Below, in pieces: positions 26,745 through 36,593 of a DNA stretch of 64,000 nt. The notes beneath the pieces were generated by a model. That model did no database searches and was not told where the DNA came from. It saw only the letters and a list, made by a program, of their open reading frames with translations. The DNA is from Rothia uropygialis (GTDB taxonomy: Bacteria; Actinomycetota; Actinomycetes; Actinomycetales; Micrococcaceae). The stretch lies in contig NZ_NOIS01000005.1 of the NCBI RefSeq assembly GCF_004137765.1, forward strand, positions 248,001 through 312,000, in the 5' to 3' direction. The translations under genes and the position numbers were made by a program. Position 1 is the first letter of the stretch. The number at the start of each line of letters is the position of its first letter.

Positions 26745-27977
26745 TTACCGATGTTTGTCCTCGTCAGTCCGGCGTTGGTAGTTGATGGCCCGGAGGGCCG
26801 TGGCTGTCATGACACGCACGCCGCACTCTATGGCTCGTTCGTCGGCGACGTAGTCCGCTTGGTGCAGATCGTAGGTCGGCCCGCCCGGGAGGCGAGTTCC
26901 CAATCGCATCATCGAACCGGGAACTTCTTGCAACATCCACGCGAAGTCTTCCCCGCCCATGGACTGTTCCATGAGCACCACGGAGTCTTCGCCCAGTTCG
27001 GCCCGTGCGGCATTTTCCAACAGCGTCGTCTCGGCTTCGGTGTTGACCACGGGCGGAACGCCAGGAACATGTTCCAGTTCCACGTCTATGCCATACGGCG
27101 CTGCGACCTGCTCGACGACCTCGTCGAGCATTTCTGCCGCCTTGTACCAGGCATCAGCGTCCAGGCACCGCATGGTCCCGGCCATATAACCGGTCGCGGG
27201 AATCGCGTTGGGGGCTACGCCTGCCTCGATCTGTCCCCAGACCACCAGGACTCCCGAGCGGACATCCAGGTTTCTGGACAGTACCGCCGGAACGTTGATC
27301 GCGATCTGGCCCATCGCGTAGATCAGGTCTTCCGTCAGATGCGGCCTGGACGTGTGCCCGCCGTGTCCGCGCACGGTCAGCTTGATCGTGTCGGTCGCGG
27401 ATGTGATTGCTCCGATACGCGTGCCGACCTGCCCGACGTCGACCTTCGGCTCGCAATGCAGAGCGAATGCCCTCGGAACCCCCTTCAGAACGCCCTCTTT
27501 GATCACCGAAATCGCGCCACCAGGAAGCTTCTCTTCGGCGGGCTGGAAAATGATCCGCACGGTGCCCGCCAGCGGCGCGGAAGAATTGATGTCCGCCAGG
27601 GTCAGCGCCACACCGAGCATGACGGTCTGGTGAATATCGTGACCGCACGCGTGCATCACGCCCTCGTTGATCGAGGCGAATTCGAGGCCCGTATTCTCTT
27701 CGATCGGCAAAGCATCGATGTCCGCGCGGAGAGCAACGGCAAGGGGGCCGTTGCCGATGTCGACGTAGCACCCTGTGTACTTGAACCGGACGGGGTGCAG
27801 GCCGGCTTCTTCCAGACGCTCGACGATCCTGTCCGTCGTTCGGTGTTCCCGGAAAGACAGCTCCGGATGGCGGTGAATCACGCGTCTGAAATCGATCAGT
27901 TCGTCGATGAATTTGCCCACGAGCGGGGTCACGTGGAGCGGACTACCAGATGCTGAAGGAGACGGACTATTTGCCAT
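26745..27977 (-). CDS. M20 family amidohydrolase
   Basis: 410 residues. Metal-binding motifs HRHPELSFREHRT, HACGHDIHQT, FQPAEEKLPGGA and the C-terminal MGGEDFAWMLQ match the M20D amidohydrolases (hippurate hydrolase, IAA-amino-acid hydrolase, N-acyl amino-acid deacylase). Substrate cannot be told from sequence. The start ATG 27977 has AAGG about 9 nt upstream. It is 132 nt upstream of the BMP lipoprotein on the same strand and could be read through into that operon, or be separate. Confidence 0.88.
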   Translation of the reverse strand: MANSPSPSASGSPLHVTPLVGKFIDELIDFRRVIHRHPELSFREHRTTDRIVERLEEAGLHPVRFKYTGCYVDIGNGPLAVALRADIDALPIEENTGLEFASINEGVMHACGHDIHQTVMLGVALTLADINSSAPLAGTVRIIFQPAEEKLPGGAISVIKEGVLKGVPRAFALHCEPKVDVGQVGTRIGAITSATDTIKLTVRGHGGHTSRPHLTEDLIYAMGQIAINVPAVLSRNLDVRSGVLVVWGQIEAGVAPNAIPATGYMAGTMRCLDADAWYKAAEMLDEVVEQVAAPYGIDVELEHVPGVPPVVNTEAETTLLENAARAELGEDSVVLMEQSMGGEDFAWMLQEVPGSMMRLGTRLPGGPTYDLHQADYVADERAIECGVRVMTATALRAINYQRRTDEDKHR

Positions 27978-28038
27978 ACAAGCGACCTTAGCGCCCCGCA
28001 AGGCAATCGCGCCCACGTTGCATCCGTGTCAGAACATG

Positions 28039-28079
28039 ACGACGCCGCCCTCCCCCTTTTCGGGGAAGGGCGGCGTCGT
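28039..28079 (-). terminator. Terminator hairpin downstream of sdhB
   Basis: ACGACGCCGCCCT (28039-28051) pairs with 28067-28079, with a further CCCC/GGGG inner stem and a TTTTC loop. Very stable, 24 nt after the sdhB stop. It should end the sdhCDAB transcript; no U-run is visible. Confidence 0.75.
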
Positions 28080-28102
28080 GATATTGCCCGGCAGCGGTTG
28101 GA

Positions 28103-28894
28103 TCAGAAGGCGCGAGCCAGTACGGCCTGCTTGACCTCGGCTATGGCCTTGGTCACCTGGATCCCACGGGGACATGCCTCGGTGCAGTTGAAGGTCGTGC
28201 GGCAACGCCACACGCCTTCCTTGTCGTTCAGGATCTCCAGACGAAGATCACCGGCGTCGTCACGCGAATCGAAGATGAAACGGTGCGCATTGACGATCGC
28301 CGCGGGTCCGAAGTACTGACCATCGGTCCAGAATACGGGGCAAGACGAAGTGCAGGCGGCGCACAGGATGCACTTGGTGGTGTCATCGAATCGTTCGCGA
28401 TCCTCCTGGGACTGGTACCGTTCCCGCTCAGGCTCGTGGCCCTCGTTCATGAGGAACGGCATGATCTCGCGGTAGGACTGGAAGAACGGTTCCATGTCCA
28501 CGATCAAGTCCTTCTCGCACGGAAGACCCTTGATGGCCTCGACCGTGACCGGCTTGGAGAGGTCGAGGTCCTTGAGAAGGGTCTTGCAGGCCAGACGGTT
28601 GCGACCGTTGATACGCATCGCATCCGAACCGCACACACCGTGAGCGCACGAGCGGCGGAAGGAGAGCGAGCCGTCGATCTCCCACTTGACCTTGTGCAGT
28701 GCGTCCAGAACACGGTCCGTACCGAACATCTCGAGTTCGAACTCGTCCCAGTAAGCCTCGTCCGAAACTTCGGGGTTGTAGCGCCGAACCTTCAAGGTCA
28801 GATCGTACGTGGGAATTTCTCCCCCGCCACCGGTCTCACCCGGTAGGTCGACCTTCGATGCCGGCTCGGCAGCTTCCTGTTCCTGAGTAGTCAT
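28103..28894 (-). CDS. sdhB: Succinate dehydrogenase iron-sulfur subunit
   Basis: 263 residues. It passes electrons from FAD in SdhA through three clusters to quinone. [2Fe-2S] ligands are in SCAHGVCGSDAMRINGRNRLAC (the Asp in CGSD replaces one Cys, as in E. coli SdhB). [4Fe-4S] and [3Fe-4S] ligands are in CILCAACTSSCPVFW and CRTTFNCTEACPRGI. The N-terminal 30 residues are acidic and Gly-rich, an actinobacterial feature. Its ATG overlaps the sdhA TAA stop by one base (TAATG), so translation is coupled. Confidence 0.96.
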   Translation of the reverse strand: MTTQEQEAAEPASKVDLPGETGGGGEIPTYDLTLKVRRYNPEVSDEAYWDEFELEMFGTDRVLDALHKVKWEIDGSLSFRRSCAHGVCGSDAMRINGRNRLACKTLLKDLDLSKPVTVEAIKGLPCEKDLIVDMEPFFQSYREIMPFLMNEGHEPERERYQSQEDRERFDDTTKCILCAACTSSCPVFWTDGQYFGPAAIVNAHRFIFDSRDDAGDLRLEILNDKEGVWRCRTTFNCTEACPRGIQVTKAIAEVKQAVLARAF

Positions 28895-30654
28895 TAGTAC
28901 TTACGCTCCATCGGCTCGTAGCGGGTGAAGATCACCGGCTTGGTCTCGAGACGAATGCCGGCGACGCTGTCGGTCTCCGCACCTTCGTCCAGGTAGGCCA
29001 TCGAGTGCTTCATGAATTTGTCGTCATCGCGATTCGGGAAGTCCTCACGGAAGTGACCGCCGCGTGACTCCTCACGGTGCAAGGCCGCGACCGACATGAC
29101 CTTGGCGAGCTCGAGCAAGAAGCCCAGCTCGACGGCCTCGAGCAGATCCAGGTTGAAACGCTTGCCCTGGTCCTGGATCTGAATGTGCTTGTAACGCTCC
29201 TGCAGATCGGCGATCTTGTCCAGAGCATTGTGGATGGTGTCAGCCGTGCGGAACACCTGCATATCGGCGTCCATGACGTCCTGCAGCTCCTTGCGGAGGA
29301 CAGCAACCTTCTGGTCGCCCTTTCCATTGCGCATCAGATCGAGCAAGTCGAGAGTTGGCTGCGCAGCATCCTCCGGAACCGGCAGGAAATCTGCGGTCGC
29401 GGCGTATTCGGCGGCCTTGATGCCGGCCCGCTTGCCGAAAACGTTGATGTCCAGCAGGGAGTTGGTGCCGAGACGGTTGGAACCGTGAACGGACACGCAG
29501 GCGACCTCTCCCGCCGCAAACAACCCGGGGACAGTCTGCTCGGAGTTCCGGTAGACCTCGGCGTCGATATTGGTGGGAATACCACCCATCGCGTAGTGCG
29601 CGGTCGGGAACACCGGGACGGGCTCGGTATACGGCTCGACGCCCAGATAGGTGCGTGCAAACTCGGTGATATCCGGCAATTTCGCGTCGATGTGCGCCGG
29701 CTCGAGGTGGGTCAGGTCGAGCAGGACGTAATCCTTGTTCGGGCCGCAACCACGGCCTTCTCGCACCTCATTGGCCATGGATCGGGCCACGATGTCACGC
29801 GGAGCGAGGTCCTTGATGGTCGGGGCATAGCGTTCCATGAAGCGCTCACCCTCGGAGTTACGGAGGATTCCGCCCTCACCTCGGGCGGCCTCGGAGACGA
29901 GAATACCCAGACCCGCAAGTCCCGTGGGGTGGAACTGGACGAACTCCATGTCCTCGAGCGGAAGGCCATTGCGGAAAGCGATGGCCATCCCGTCACCGGT
30001 GAGGGTGTGCGCATTCGAAGTGGTCTTGAAAATCTTCCCGCAACCGCCGGAAGCGAAGACGATCGACTTGGCCTGGAAAACGTGGACTTCGCCGGTCGCG
30101 AGGTCGTAGGTGACGACGCCGGAGGGGCGGCGCTCGCCGTCGACCTCCGTCATGACCAGGTCCAGGACGTAGTACTCGTTGAAGAACTCGACATTGTGCT
30201 TGACGCAGTTCTGGTACAGGGTCTGGAGAATCATGTGCCCGGTGCGGTCGGCCGCATAGCATGCACGTCGCACGGGCGATTTGCCGTGGTCGCGGGTGTG
30301 GCCGCCGAAACGGCGCTGGTCGATGCGGCCCTCGGGCGTGCGGTTGAAGGGCAGACCCATTTTCTCGAGGTCCAGCACGGCGTCGATGGCTTCCTTGGCC
30401 ATGACCTCCGCGGCGTCCTGGTCCACCAGGTAGTCGCCGCCCTTGATGGTGTCGAAGGTGTGCCACTCCCAGTTGTCTTCCTCGACATTGGCGAGTGCCG
30501 CACACATACCGCCCTGTGCCGCACCGGTGTGCGAACGGGTCGGGTAGATCTTGGTCAGTACGGCGGTGCGGGCGCGCTGGCCGGACTCGATGGCTGCGCG
30601 CATACCGGCTCCGCCGGCACCGACGATGACCACATCGTACTTGTGAAGCTGCAT
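28894..30654 (-). CDS. sdhA: Succinate dehydrogenase flavoprotein subunit
   Basis: 586 residues. It oxidises succinate to fumarate at a covalent FAD. Visible: dinucleotide loop [15 protein letters not shown], the FAD-linking His in [14 protein letters not shown], active-site blocks [40 protein letters not shown] and [13 protein letters not shown], and the C-terminal fold with [13 protein letters not shown]. Length is normal. It lies 85 nt after sdhD and directly overlaps sdhB. Confidence 0.97.
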   Translation of the reverse strand: MQLHKYDVVIVGAGGAGMRAAIESGQRARTAVLTKIYPTRSHTGAAQGGMCAALANVEEDNWEWHTFDTIKGGDYLVDQDAAEVMAKEAIDAVLDLEKMGLPFNRTPEGRIDQRRFGGHTRDHGKSPVRRACYAADRTGHMILQTLYQNCVKHNVEFFNEYYVLDLVMTEVDGERRPSGVVTYDLATGEVHVFQAKSIVFASGGCGKIFKTTSNAHTLTGDGMAIAFRNGLPLEDMEFVQFHPTGLAGLGILVSEAARGEGGILRNSEGERFMERYAPTIKDLAPRDIVARSMANEVREGRGCGPNKDYVLLDLTHLEPAHIDAKLPDITEFARTYLGVEPYTEPVPVFPTAHYAMGGIPTNIDAEVYRNSEQTVPGLFAAGEVACVSVHGSNRLGTNSLLDINVFGKRAGIKAAEYAATADFLPVPEDAAQPTLDLLDLMRNGKGDQKVAVLRKELQDVMDADMQVFRTADTIHNALDKIADLQERYKHIQIQDQGKRFNLDLLEAVELGFLLELAKVMSVAALHREESRGGHFREDFPNRDDDKFMKHSMAYLDEGAETDSVAGIRLETKPVIFTRYEPMERKY

Positions 30655-30739
30655 TCTTCGATGCTCTTTCCTTGTTGAGTCTCTGTATGTGTGGGGGCGG
30701 CGGTCGGCCGGATCCCCCGGCGTCGTGCCTCGGCCGGTA

Positions 30740-31225
30740 TTACGGTGCCGGGCAGAAGGACGGAACCAGCGAGGGGTCTGCGCCCGTGGGGCACGGCGAG
30801 AAGGTGAAGATCACCAAGGTGCCGACGAGCAGGATAAACCCGGAGGCCAGGAAGAGCAGGGTCTTGAGCCAGAAGCGGGTCTTGTCCTTTTCAGCGTAGT
30901 CGTCGATCACGGTGCGAACACCGTTTGTTCCGTGAATCATGGCGAGCCACAACATGATCAAGTCCCAGGTCTGCCAGAACGGATTGGCCCATTTGCCGCC
31001 CACGAAGCCGAAGTCGATCGCGTGTACGCCGTCGCCCATCATGAGGTTGACGAACAAGTGGCCGAAGATCAGAACGATCAGCAGCACACCGGAGACTCGC
31101 ATGTACAACCATGCGAACATCTCGAAGTTGTTGCGCTTGGAACCGGACCGGTTGTACTTGATGCCATCGATGCTGTTGTCACGGCTACGGGGAACCGCTA
31201 TCCGAGTTTTCAACGGAGTTGCCAT
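30740..31225 (-). CDS. sdhD: Succinate dehydrogenase membrane anchor, SdhD
   Basis: 161 residues with three membrane helices. It anchors SdhAB and helps form the quinone site and heme b site. H in [13 protein letters not shown] (about residue 56) is the likely heme ligand; the [14 protein letters not shown] and [15 protein letters not shown] segments match actinobacterial SdhD. The N-terminus is long and basic. It starts 3 nt after the sdhC stop. Confidence 0.92.
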   Translation of the reverse strand: MATPLKTRIAVPRSRDNSIDGIKYNRSGSKRNNFEMFAWLYMRVSGVLLIVLIFGHLFVNLMMGDGVHAIDFGFVGGKWANPFWQTWDLIMLWLAMIHGTNGVRTVIDDYAEKDKTRFWLKTLLFLASGFILLVGTLVIFTFSPCPTGADPSLVPSFCPAP

Positions 31226-31228
31226 TGG

Positions 31229-31609
31229 TTAGTGACCTCCAAAGACGATGGCGAGATGGCGGATGAGGAACGGCACAACGGCAATGACCCAAAGAATCAG
31301 AACGCCCCAAAGCATCGCCTTCTGGTTCTTGGCGCCGTTCTTCCAGAAGTCGATCAGGATAATCCGAAGACCGTTGAAGGCGTGGTAGACGATAGCGGCA
31401 ACCAAGCCAGCTTCGCCGAGGCCCATGATCGGGTTCTTGTACGTGGCGATCACGTGGTTGTAGGCCTCGGGGGAAACCCGCACGAGGGCCGTATCAAGTA
31501 CGTGGACAAGCAAAAAGAAGAAGATAGCGATGCCTGTGACGCGATGGGCCACCCAGGACCACATGCCCTGGCGGCCTCGATAGAGGGTGCCCTTGGATGT
31601 ATTCGGCAC
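31229..31609 (-). CDS. sdhC: Succinate dehydrogenase cytochrome b subunit, SdhC
   Basis: 126 residues with three membrane helices. GTLYRGRQGMWSWVAHRVTG is the conserved start of actinobacterial SdhC; the heme His is probably in VYHAFNGLRIILID. It forms the quinone and heme b site with SdhD. I chose GTG 31609 since GGGAGG lies 8 nt upstream; the frame runs open to 31720, but that extension is not family-like. It is the first gene of sdhCDAB, with a long upstream gap shared with manC. Confidence 0.92.
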   Translation of the reverse strand: MPNTSKGTLYRGRQGMWSWVAHRVTGIAIFFFLLVHVLDTALVRVSPEAYNHVIATYKNPIMGLGEAGLVAAIVYHAFNGLRIILIDFWKNGAKNQKAMLWGVLILWVIAVVPFLIRHLAIVFGGH

Positions 31610-31962
31610 TGAATAACCTCCCTGTTTCATCAACCGGAGGGCCGCGGCGTCGGTCTTCCATCCGGCGAGGGGCCCACGTTTACACTGCCACTGCGCAGAC
31701 CGGGCAGGCCCGTGAGTCATGAGTGAGCGAGTTCTCTTGTCAGATTACCAGCAGCCAGACGGCTTGCTGACACCATGTCGACGCCGCTCTTCCCCGGAAT
31801 CCTGGGGGCAATAAGCAACAATTTCATCACCTAATACCTTGCTTCCCACTGTTTCCGCCGATCGGCTCCCGGGAAATTCCCAGGGGCCTAGTCAACCTGC
31901 CCCCAAAGCTCCCTCCCCGAGCCTTGAGAATTATGACGAACGCAACCGGTACGATGTGAGCG
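31610..31962. other. Divergent intergenic region, sdhC / manC
   Basis: 353 nt without a convincing gene. It contains the sdhC SD, a TAATCT box on the minus strand (31742-31747) that could be the sdh -10, an inverted repeat GGGAA-A-TTCCC (31871-31881) and the TACGAT box of manC. A minus frame of 107 codons (31827-32150) crosses it but overlaps manC and has poor codon bias. No other RNA gene or repeat is visible. Confidence 0.6.
31950..31955 (+). promoter_or_regulatory. Candidate -10 box for leaderless manC transcript
   Basis: TACGAT (TANNNT type) is followed by 7 nt and the manC ATG, with no SD in between. TTGAGA at 31924-31929 resembles a -35, but its 20-nt spacing is too long to rely on. 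Confidence 0.4.
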
Positions 31963-33072
31963 ATGAAATCACCACACAAACACTTCCACCCATTTATCCC
32001 GGCAGGCGGGGTTGGGTCCCGGCTTTGGCCCCTGTCTAGGGCAGACGCGCCAAAATTTCTCCTGGATCTCACGGGATCGGGCCATTCGCTTCTGCGCTCC
32101 ACCTTCGACAGGCTGATCGATCTCAGCTCGAGTGGTGTGATGGTTGTCACTGGCCGTTCTCACGCGCAGGCCGTCCGCCAGCAGTTGCCGGAATGCTCGG
32201 AATCGGATCTGGTCTTGGAGCCCTCCCCCAAGGATTCGGGTGCAGCTATCGGCCTGGCTTCGGCAATCATCTCCCTGCGGGATCCGGAAGCCATTATCGG
32301 CTCGTTCGCCGCCGACCATGTGGTGGAACCCACAGATGAATTCCATAGGGTCGTCGAGGAAGCGATCGCGACCGCGGCCACGGGTCGGATCGTGACCATC
32401 GGTATCACTCCGACGTCCCCTTCCACCGGCTTCGGCTATATCCGTGCCAACGAAGGTCTCGACGTCCCGGCGGCTCCATCGGCGCTAAAAGTCGCCGAAT
32501 TCGTCGAGAAACCGGACGAAGACACTGCGCGAGCCTACGTCCGCAGTGGCGAATACACCTGGAATGCCGGAATGTTCGTGGCGCCAGCCAAGCTCCTCTT
32601 GGCCCATCTCGAGGCCAGCCAGCCCGAGCTGCACGCAGGCATTATGGAGATCGCCAAAGCATGGGAGACAGAGCAGAGAGATGCGGTGATGGACCGCATC
32701 TGGCCGAATCTCCCCAAGATCGCCATCGACTATGCCGTCGCGGAGCCCGCCGCTGCCGCGGGCGACGTCGCCATGGTTCCCGCGTCTTTCACGTGGGATG
32801 ACGTCGGGGATTTCGCCGCCATCAGCCGACTGAACCGCGCCGTCAACGTGGACGAGGTGGCGGTCATCGGCAAGAACAAGCGCGTGATGACCGATAACGC
32901 CTCCGGGATCGTCGCCTCGGACACGAGCCGCATTGTGGCGCTGATCGGGGTCGAGGACATTGTCGTCGTCGATACCCCGGATGCCCTGCTGGTGACCACT
33001 CAGGAGCACGCGCAACGGGTCAAGAATGCTGTCAATGCACTCAAAGAGAATGGCGACACCGACGTCCTGTAA
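31963..33072 (+). CDS. manC: Mannose-1-phosphate guanylyltransferase
   Basis: 369 residues. It makes GDP-mannose from mannose-1-phosphate and GTP, the donor for mannosyltransferases. The pyrophosphorylase motif PAGGVGSRLWPLSRADAPKF, PTSPSTGFGYI and FVEKPD are all present; there is no C-terminal isomerase domain, so it is the monofunctional form. ATG 31963 lacks an SD but sits 7 nt after TACGAT. The GT4 enzyme at 59.9 kb may use its product. A strong hairpin follows the gene. Confidence 0.92.
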   Translation: MKSPHKHFHPFIPAGGVGSRLWPLSRADAPKFLLDLTGSGHSLLRSTFDRLIDLSSSGVMVVTGRSHAQAVRQQLPECSESDLVLEPSPKDSGAAIGLASAIISLRDPEAIIGSFAADHVVEPTDEFHRVVEEAIATAATGRIVTIGITPTSPSTGFGYIRANEGLDVPAAPSALKVAEFVEKPDEDTARAYVRSGEYTWNAGMFVAPAKLLLAHLEASQPELHAGIMEIAKAWETEQRDAVMDRIWPNLPKIAIDYAVAEPAAAAGDVAMVPASFTWDDVGDFAAISRLNRAVNVDEVAVIGKNKRVMTDNASGIVASDTSRIVALIGVEDIVVVDTPDALLVTTQEHAQRVKNAVNALKENGDTDVL

Positions 33073-33105
33073 AGGCATTGTCGCCACGATGCCCGAATGC
33101 CCCTG

Positions 33106-33158
33106 GAGGCCGCGGGCCCGGCATCGGTTGGTGATCCGATGCCGGGCCCGCAAGCCTC
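33106..33158 (+). terminator. Very stable hairpin after manC
   Basis: GCGGGCCCGGCATCGG (33112-33127) pairs perfectly with 33136-33151 around an 8-nt loop, and GAGGC/GCCTC (33106-33110, 33154-33158) extends it. It lies 34 nt past the manC stop in the convergent gap with the 2H phosphoesterase gene. No U-run. Confidence 0.75.
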
Positions 33159-33229
33159 GCAGCCGCCCCGGTCTCTTGCGGAAGACGCGGTGGCTCTGAC
33201 TTCCGTGGGTGCCGGTCCTTACCGGCGTC

Positions 33230-33796
33230 TCAGCCGAAGTTGATTCTTCCCAGCGGTCGCCAACCGCTGACTTCACCGATGTAGGCGTCCATTCCCCGAA
33301 GGGGGAACGTGACCCTGTAATCGCGGAAGTCAGCCAAGGCCGCCTCGAGGGTGCTGCGGTTCTCGTTCTGAGTCAGTGTCATGTGCGGGTGATAAAGGAA
33401 CGGTGAGGCGCTCTGCCGTAACGACAGGCACCGCTCGTGCAGGTCGGTCAAAAAGTCCTCGCCCTCCCCCACCGAGAGAAACACGACGTCGCTCATGGGC
33501 CGGAAAGTCCCGGTGCCGGACAGCGTGAGGTTCCCCGGCGCGAGGCCGCGGCATTTTTCTCGCAACTCGGAGAGGAAGCCCGTGGCTTCTTCTTCAGGAT
33601 TCTCGCCCAACTCCGCGATGAAAATCGTGATGTGGAGAGGAACCCCAGTGCCCGTACAGTGTTCCGAACGCCAGCGAATAACGTCCTCGTGCACTTGAAG
33701 GGGCACATCCAGAACCAGACTCAGATAGCTGTGACCAGGCAAGATGGTCGGGCTCACGCTGATCTTGCCGTTGTTCACGTCAGAAGTGGACACCAT
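33230..33796 (-). CDS. 2'-5' RNA ligase / 2H phosphoesterase family protein
   Basis: 188 residues with the paired HxTx motifs of the 2H superfamily: PLHITIF (about residue 57) and PHMTLT (about 142). Members (LigT/ThpR, YjcG) hydrolyse 2',3'-cyclic phosphates or ligate RNA 2'-5'. The natural substrate is unknown. The start is ATG 33796; a TTG 9 nt upstream is possible. It begins 15 nt after trpS and may be co-transcribed with it. Confidence 0.82.
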   Translation of the reverse strand: MVSTSDVNNGKISVSPTILPGHSYLSLVLDVPLQVHEDVIRWRSEHCTGTGVPLHITIFIAELGENPEEEATGFLSELREKCRGLAPGNLTLSGTGTFRPMSDVVFLSVGEGEDFLTDLHERCLSLRQSASPFLYHPHMTLTQNENRSTLEAALADFRDYRVTFPLRGMDAYIGEVSGWRPLGRINFG

Positions 33797-33811
33797 GGTT
33801 TCCAAGAGGTT

Positions 33812-34849
33812 TCAGGCCCGCGGAGGCAGGAATCCCATGTGCTCGTAAGCTGAGGCGATGGTCGGAACCGCGATTTCCCGGGCTTTGGCGGCTCCGATCG
33901 CCAGAAGCCTGTCCAATTCAGCGGGATCGTCCATAATCTCGAGGGTCCGTTCACGGATCGGTCCGAAGATCTCAGCGACGACTTCGGCCAGTCCGACCTT
34001 CAAGTGTCCGTACATCTTGCCTTCGTATTCCGCGACGATCTCATCGACCGGACGACGGGTGAGCGAAGAATAAATGGTCAGAAGATTCGAAACACCCGGC
34101 TTGGATTCCCTGTCGAAACGGATCTCCGTGCCGTCGTCGGTGACCGCGGATTTGATCTTTTTCGCCAACTTCTTCGGCTCGTCCAGCAACCAGATGATTC
34201 CGTTCTCAGACTCCGCAGACTTGGACATTTTGGCAGACGGGTTCTGCAGATCGTAGATCTTGGCGGTGTCCTTGAGGATTTTGGCCTCCGGGACCACGAA
34301 AGTCTCCCCAAAACGTGCATTGAAGCGTTGTGCGAGGTTGCGGGTCAATTCGAGGTGCTGGCGCTGGTCTTCGCCGACCGGGACTTGGTCGGTTTGGTAC
34401 AGCAGGATGTCGGCGGCCATGAGCATCGGGTACGCGTACAGTCCGGCGGATGTGTTCTCGGATCCCTGCTTAGCGGATTTGTCCTTGAATTGCGTCATGC
34501 GACGGGCCTCGCCGTCGCCCGTGATGCAGTTCAGCAACCAGGCCAGTTGCGTATGCTCCGGAACGTGCGACTGCACGAAAAACGGCGTCTTCGTGGGATC
34601 GATGCCTGCCGCGATGTACTGCGCAGCCGTCTTCCGCGTCCGTTCCGCGAGCTGTTTGGGATCCTGCGGCACAGTAATGGCGTGAAGATCGGGAATGAAG
34701 TAGATGCACTCGTTTTCCTCTTGCATGTCCACCCAGTTCCGGACCGCTCCCACATAGTTGCCCAGATGCAGGGAGTCAGCGGAGGGCTGCGCACCGGAGA
34801 ATACTCGGGGCGCGCCGGTGGATGCGTTGGGGATCGTGCGTTCAATCAT
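33812..34849 (-). CDS. trpS: Tryptophanyl-tRNA synthetase
   Basis: 345 residues, class I synthetase. The HIGH-type motif is [14 protein letters not shown], and the KMSKS loop is intact ([10 protein letters not shown]). The [14 protein letters not shown]-type region reads [17 protein letters not shown], and Trp-binding segments are in place. Normal length for bacterial TrpS. SD is a purine run (GAAGAGAG / GAAAAGA) before ATG 34849. It lies in the xthA-trpS-2H gene line on the minus strand. Confidence 0.95.
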   Translation of the reverse strand: MIERTIPNASTGAPRVFSGAQPSADSLHLGNYVGAVRNWVDMQEENECIYFIPDLHAITVPQDPKQLAERTRKTAAQYIAAGIDPTKTPFFVQSHVPEHTQLAWLLNCITGDGEARRMTQFKDKSAKQGSENTSAGLYAYPMLMAADILLYQTDQVPVGEDQRQHLELTRNLAQRFNARFGETFVVPEAKILKDTAKIYDLQNPSAKMSKSAESENGIIWLLDEPKKLAKKIKSAVTDDGTEIRFDRESKPGVSNLLTIYSSLTRRPVDEIVAEYEGKMYGHLKVGLAEVVAEIFGPIRERTLEIMDDPAELDRLLAIGAAKAREIAVPTIASAYEHMGFLPPRA

Positions 34850-34914
34850 TCTTTTCTACTCTCTTCAATACCTGCCCCCTCATGGCCGATCATCGGCGAA
34901 TGGGCCAGGTATTC

Positions 34915-35784
34915 CTAGAACTGGTAATCGACCACGAGCGGTGCGTGGTCGGAGAAACGGGTGTCATAACTCGGCGCGCGGTCGACCACTGCGGACTTCG
35001 CGGCTTCGGCCAGAGCCGGAGTCGCCATGTGGTAATCGATCCGCCAGCCGGCGTCGTTGTCGAAAGCTTGGCCTCGGTAGGACCACCACGTATACGGCCC
35101 GGGCACCTCGCCAGCCAGCTCGCGGGCGACGTCGCGGTATCCGAGGTCGCCGAAGAATCGATCGAAATAGGCGCGCTCTTCCGGAAGGAATCCGGCGTTC
35201 TTGAGATTGCCCTTCCAGTTCTTGATGTCGAGTTCGGTATGCCCGACGTTGAGGTCGCCTACGATCAGCGCGTGGTCGGAATGCTGAGCCAACGCAGGCA
35301 GGCGCTCGAGCATGACGTCCAGGAAACGGTACTTGTCATCTTGACGCTCCGTGCCGACTTCGCCCGAATGGACGTAGGCAGAGACAACCGTCAGGGTTTC
35401 ACCGTTGGGAAGCTCATAATCGGCCTCGACCCAGCGGCCCGACGTCGCGAAGTAGTCGACTCCGATGTTCTCCCTCTTGGCTACGGGCTGACCGGACAAA
35501 CGCGAAGGACGCTCGGCCGAATCCTTGCGAGTAGCAATCGCGACACCGGCGCGCCCTTTGGCTTCGGCCTCGGCATGGAGGATGTCCCATTCCTCTTCAC
35601 CGAGAAGGTTGCGGAGGTTCTTGTCCGGAGCACGAACTTCCTGCATGCACAGGATGTCGATGTCGCGATCTGCCAGCCAGTCCCCCATGGTCTGCTTCTT
35701 TTTGGGGTTGTAAGCGGCACGGATTCCATTGACGTTGACGGTCGCGACGCGCAGACTTTTGGCGTCTCGAGTGCTCTCATCCAT
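34915..35784 (-). CDS. xthA: Exodeoxyribonuclease III / AP endonuclease
   Basis: 289 residues, EEP fold. It cuts abasic sites and trims 3' ends in base-excision repair. Motifs: TVNVNGIRAA, metal Glu in CMQEVRA, YVHSGEVGT, catalytic D and N in IVGDLNVGHTELDIKN, and the final FSDHAPLVVDY His/Asp pair. I prefer ATG 35784 (GAGGAAGG about 11 nt upstream) over ATG 35805, whose SD spacing is too short. It is 65 nt from trpS, same strand. Confidence 0.92.
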   Translation of the reverse strand: MDESTRDAKSLRVATVNVNGIRAAYNPKKKQTMGDWLADRDIDILCMQEVRAPDKNLRNLLGEEEWDILHAEAEAKGRAGVAIATRKDSAERPSRLSGQPVAKRENIGVDYFATSGRWVEADYELPNGETLTVVSAYVHSGEVGTERQDDKYRFLDVMLERLPALAQHSDHALIVGDLNVGHTELDIKNWKGNLKNAGFLPEERAYFDRFFGDLGYRDVARELAGEVPGPYTWWSYRGQAFDNDAGWRIDYHMATPALAEAAKSAVVDRAPSYDTRFSDHAPLVVDYQF

Positions 35785-35875
35785 GTATACGGGGGCCTTC
35801 CTCATGATCCTTCGAATTGCCGGCGCGAGGCGCCCTCAGGCGCCCTGGCGCATGTGCCGATGTTCGTGATGGGTG

Positions 35876-36412
35876 TCAGTCGACGACCGTACCGTCCACC
35901 GGGTCCTGCGACTGAACCATACCCATCCCGTTCTTGGCCGTGAAGTTGATGGTATCGATCGCACGGTCGACGACTTCCTGATCAGCGTGGTCGCCTTTGG
36001 CGATTTCCTCTTTCAGGACCTTGTTCTGGACCAGCACGATCTGGAAGGAGTGCGCGAGTTTTTGATCCCGCATGGCGTCCGCTTCAGGTACAGATGATGT
36101 TCCCGAAGACGGTGCCCGGAGCTGAGCGTCCTCGAGGTCGCTCCGCAGCTTTCTGACAGCATTTTTGCCGAACCGCAACGTTCCTCGAACCAGGTATAGA
36201 GCATAGGCCGCGAGGGCAAGCCAGCCCAGCGCAATAGCGGCCAGGATCCAACCCAGAACCGATTGCTCATTGGCCGCGGTGATCACCGCAAACACGAAGA
36301 TCAGAACCATCACCGCCATGCCGATCACGGTGGCCCAAAAGGCCCTTCCGCTCGTTGCGCTGTTGGTACTTGCGTTGCCCACGCGGGGGCCTGAACTTCC
36401 GATCGGTTGCAT
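35876..36412 (-). CDS. Two-helix membrane protein of unknown function
   Basis: 178 residues. Two adjacent membrane helices (about 24-43, ATVIGMAVMVLIFVFAVITA, and about 49-72) are followed by a cytosolic, possibly coiled-coil region (FGKNAVRKLRSDLEDAQL) and a polar tail. I do not recognise a named domain. I chose ATG 36412 because TACAAT sits exactly 7 nt upstream, which fits a leaderless transcript; the ATG at 36421 overlaps that box. Neighbours (xthA, folD) give no functional hint. Confidence 0.7.
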   Translation of the reverse strand: MQPIGSSGPRVGNASTNSATSGRAFWATVIGMAVMVLIFVFAVITAANEQSVLGWILAAIALGWLALAAYALYLVRGTLRFGKNAVRKLRSDLEDAQLRAPSSGTSSVPEADAMRDQKLAHSFQIVLVQNKVLKEEIAKGDHADQEVVDRAIDTINFTAKNGMGMVQSQDPVDGTVVD

Positions 36413-36419
36413 GGTGCCC

Positions 36420-36425
36420 ATTGTA
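36420..36425 (-). promoter_or_regulatory. -10 box TACAAT for a leaderless membrane-protein gene
   Basis: On the minus strand, TACAAT is followed by GGGCACC and the ATG at 36412. The near-consensus -10 and 7-nt spacing make this the clearest leaderless candidate in the window. Confidence 0.5.
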
Positions 36426-36593
36426 CAAGGACGTTTTCGCACAAACACCTGGCGGACGAGCCTGTGGAGAAGCCCTATGGCCACAGATCGAGAGGCCATC
36501 CTCCCCTATTAAAAAGTGGCCGCCCGACGTACGCGATTCCTCTACGGATCGCTCGCCGAGCGGCCGCTCGAAGTGGCGAAAAACCGCGGCCGG

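Noticed and set aside
29077-30678. 533-codon plus-strand open frame opposite sdhA
   Set aside because: Same reason: sdhA is unambiguous on the minus strand and the plus frame has no recognisable motif or SD.
31827-32150. 107-codon minus frame across the sdhC/manC gap
   Set aside because: It overlaps the 5' part of manC, has weak codon bias and no SD or similarity.
36557-36570. CGAGCGGCCGCTCG palindrome after folD
   Set aside because: A perfect 14-nt palindrome with no loop and no U-run. Palindromes of this kind are frequent at high GC, so I did not call it a terminator.
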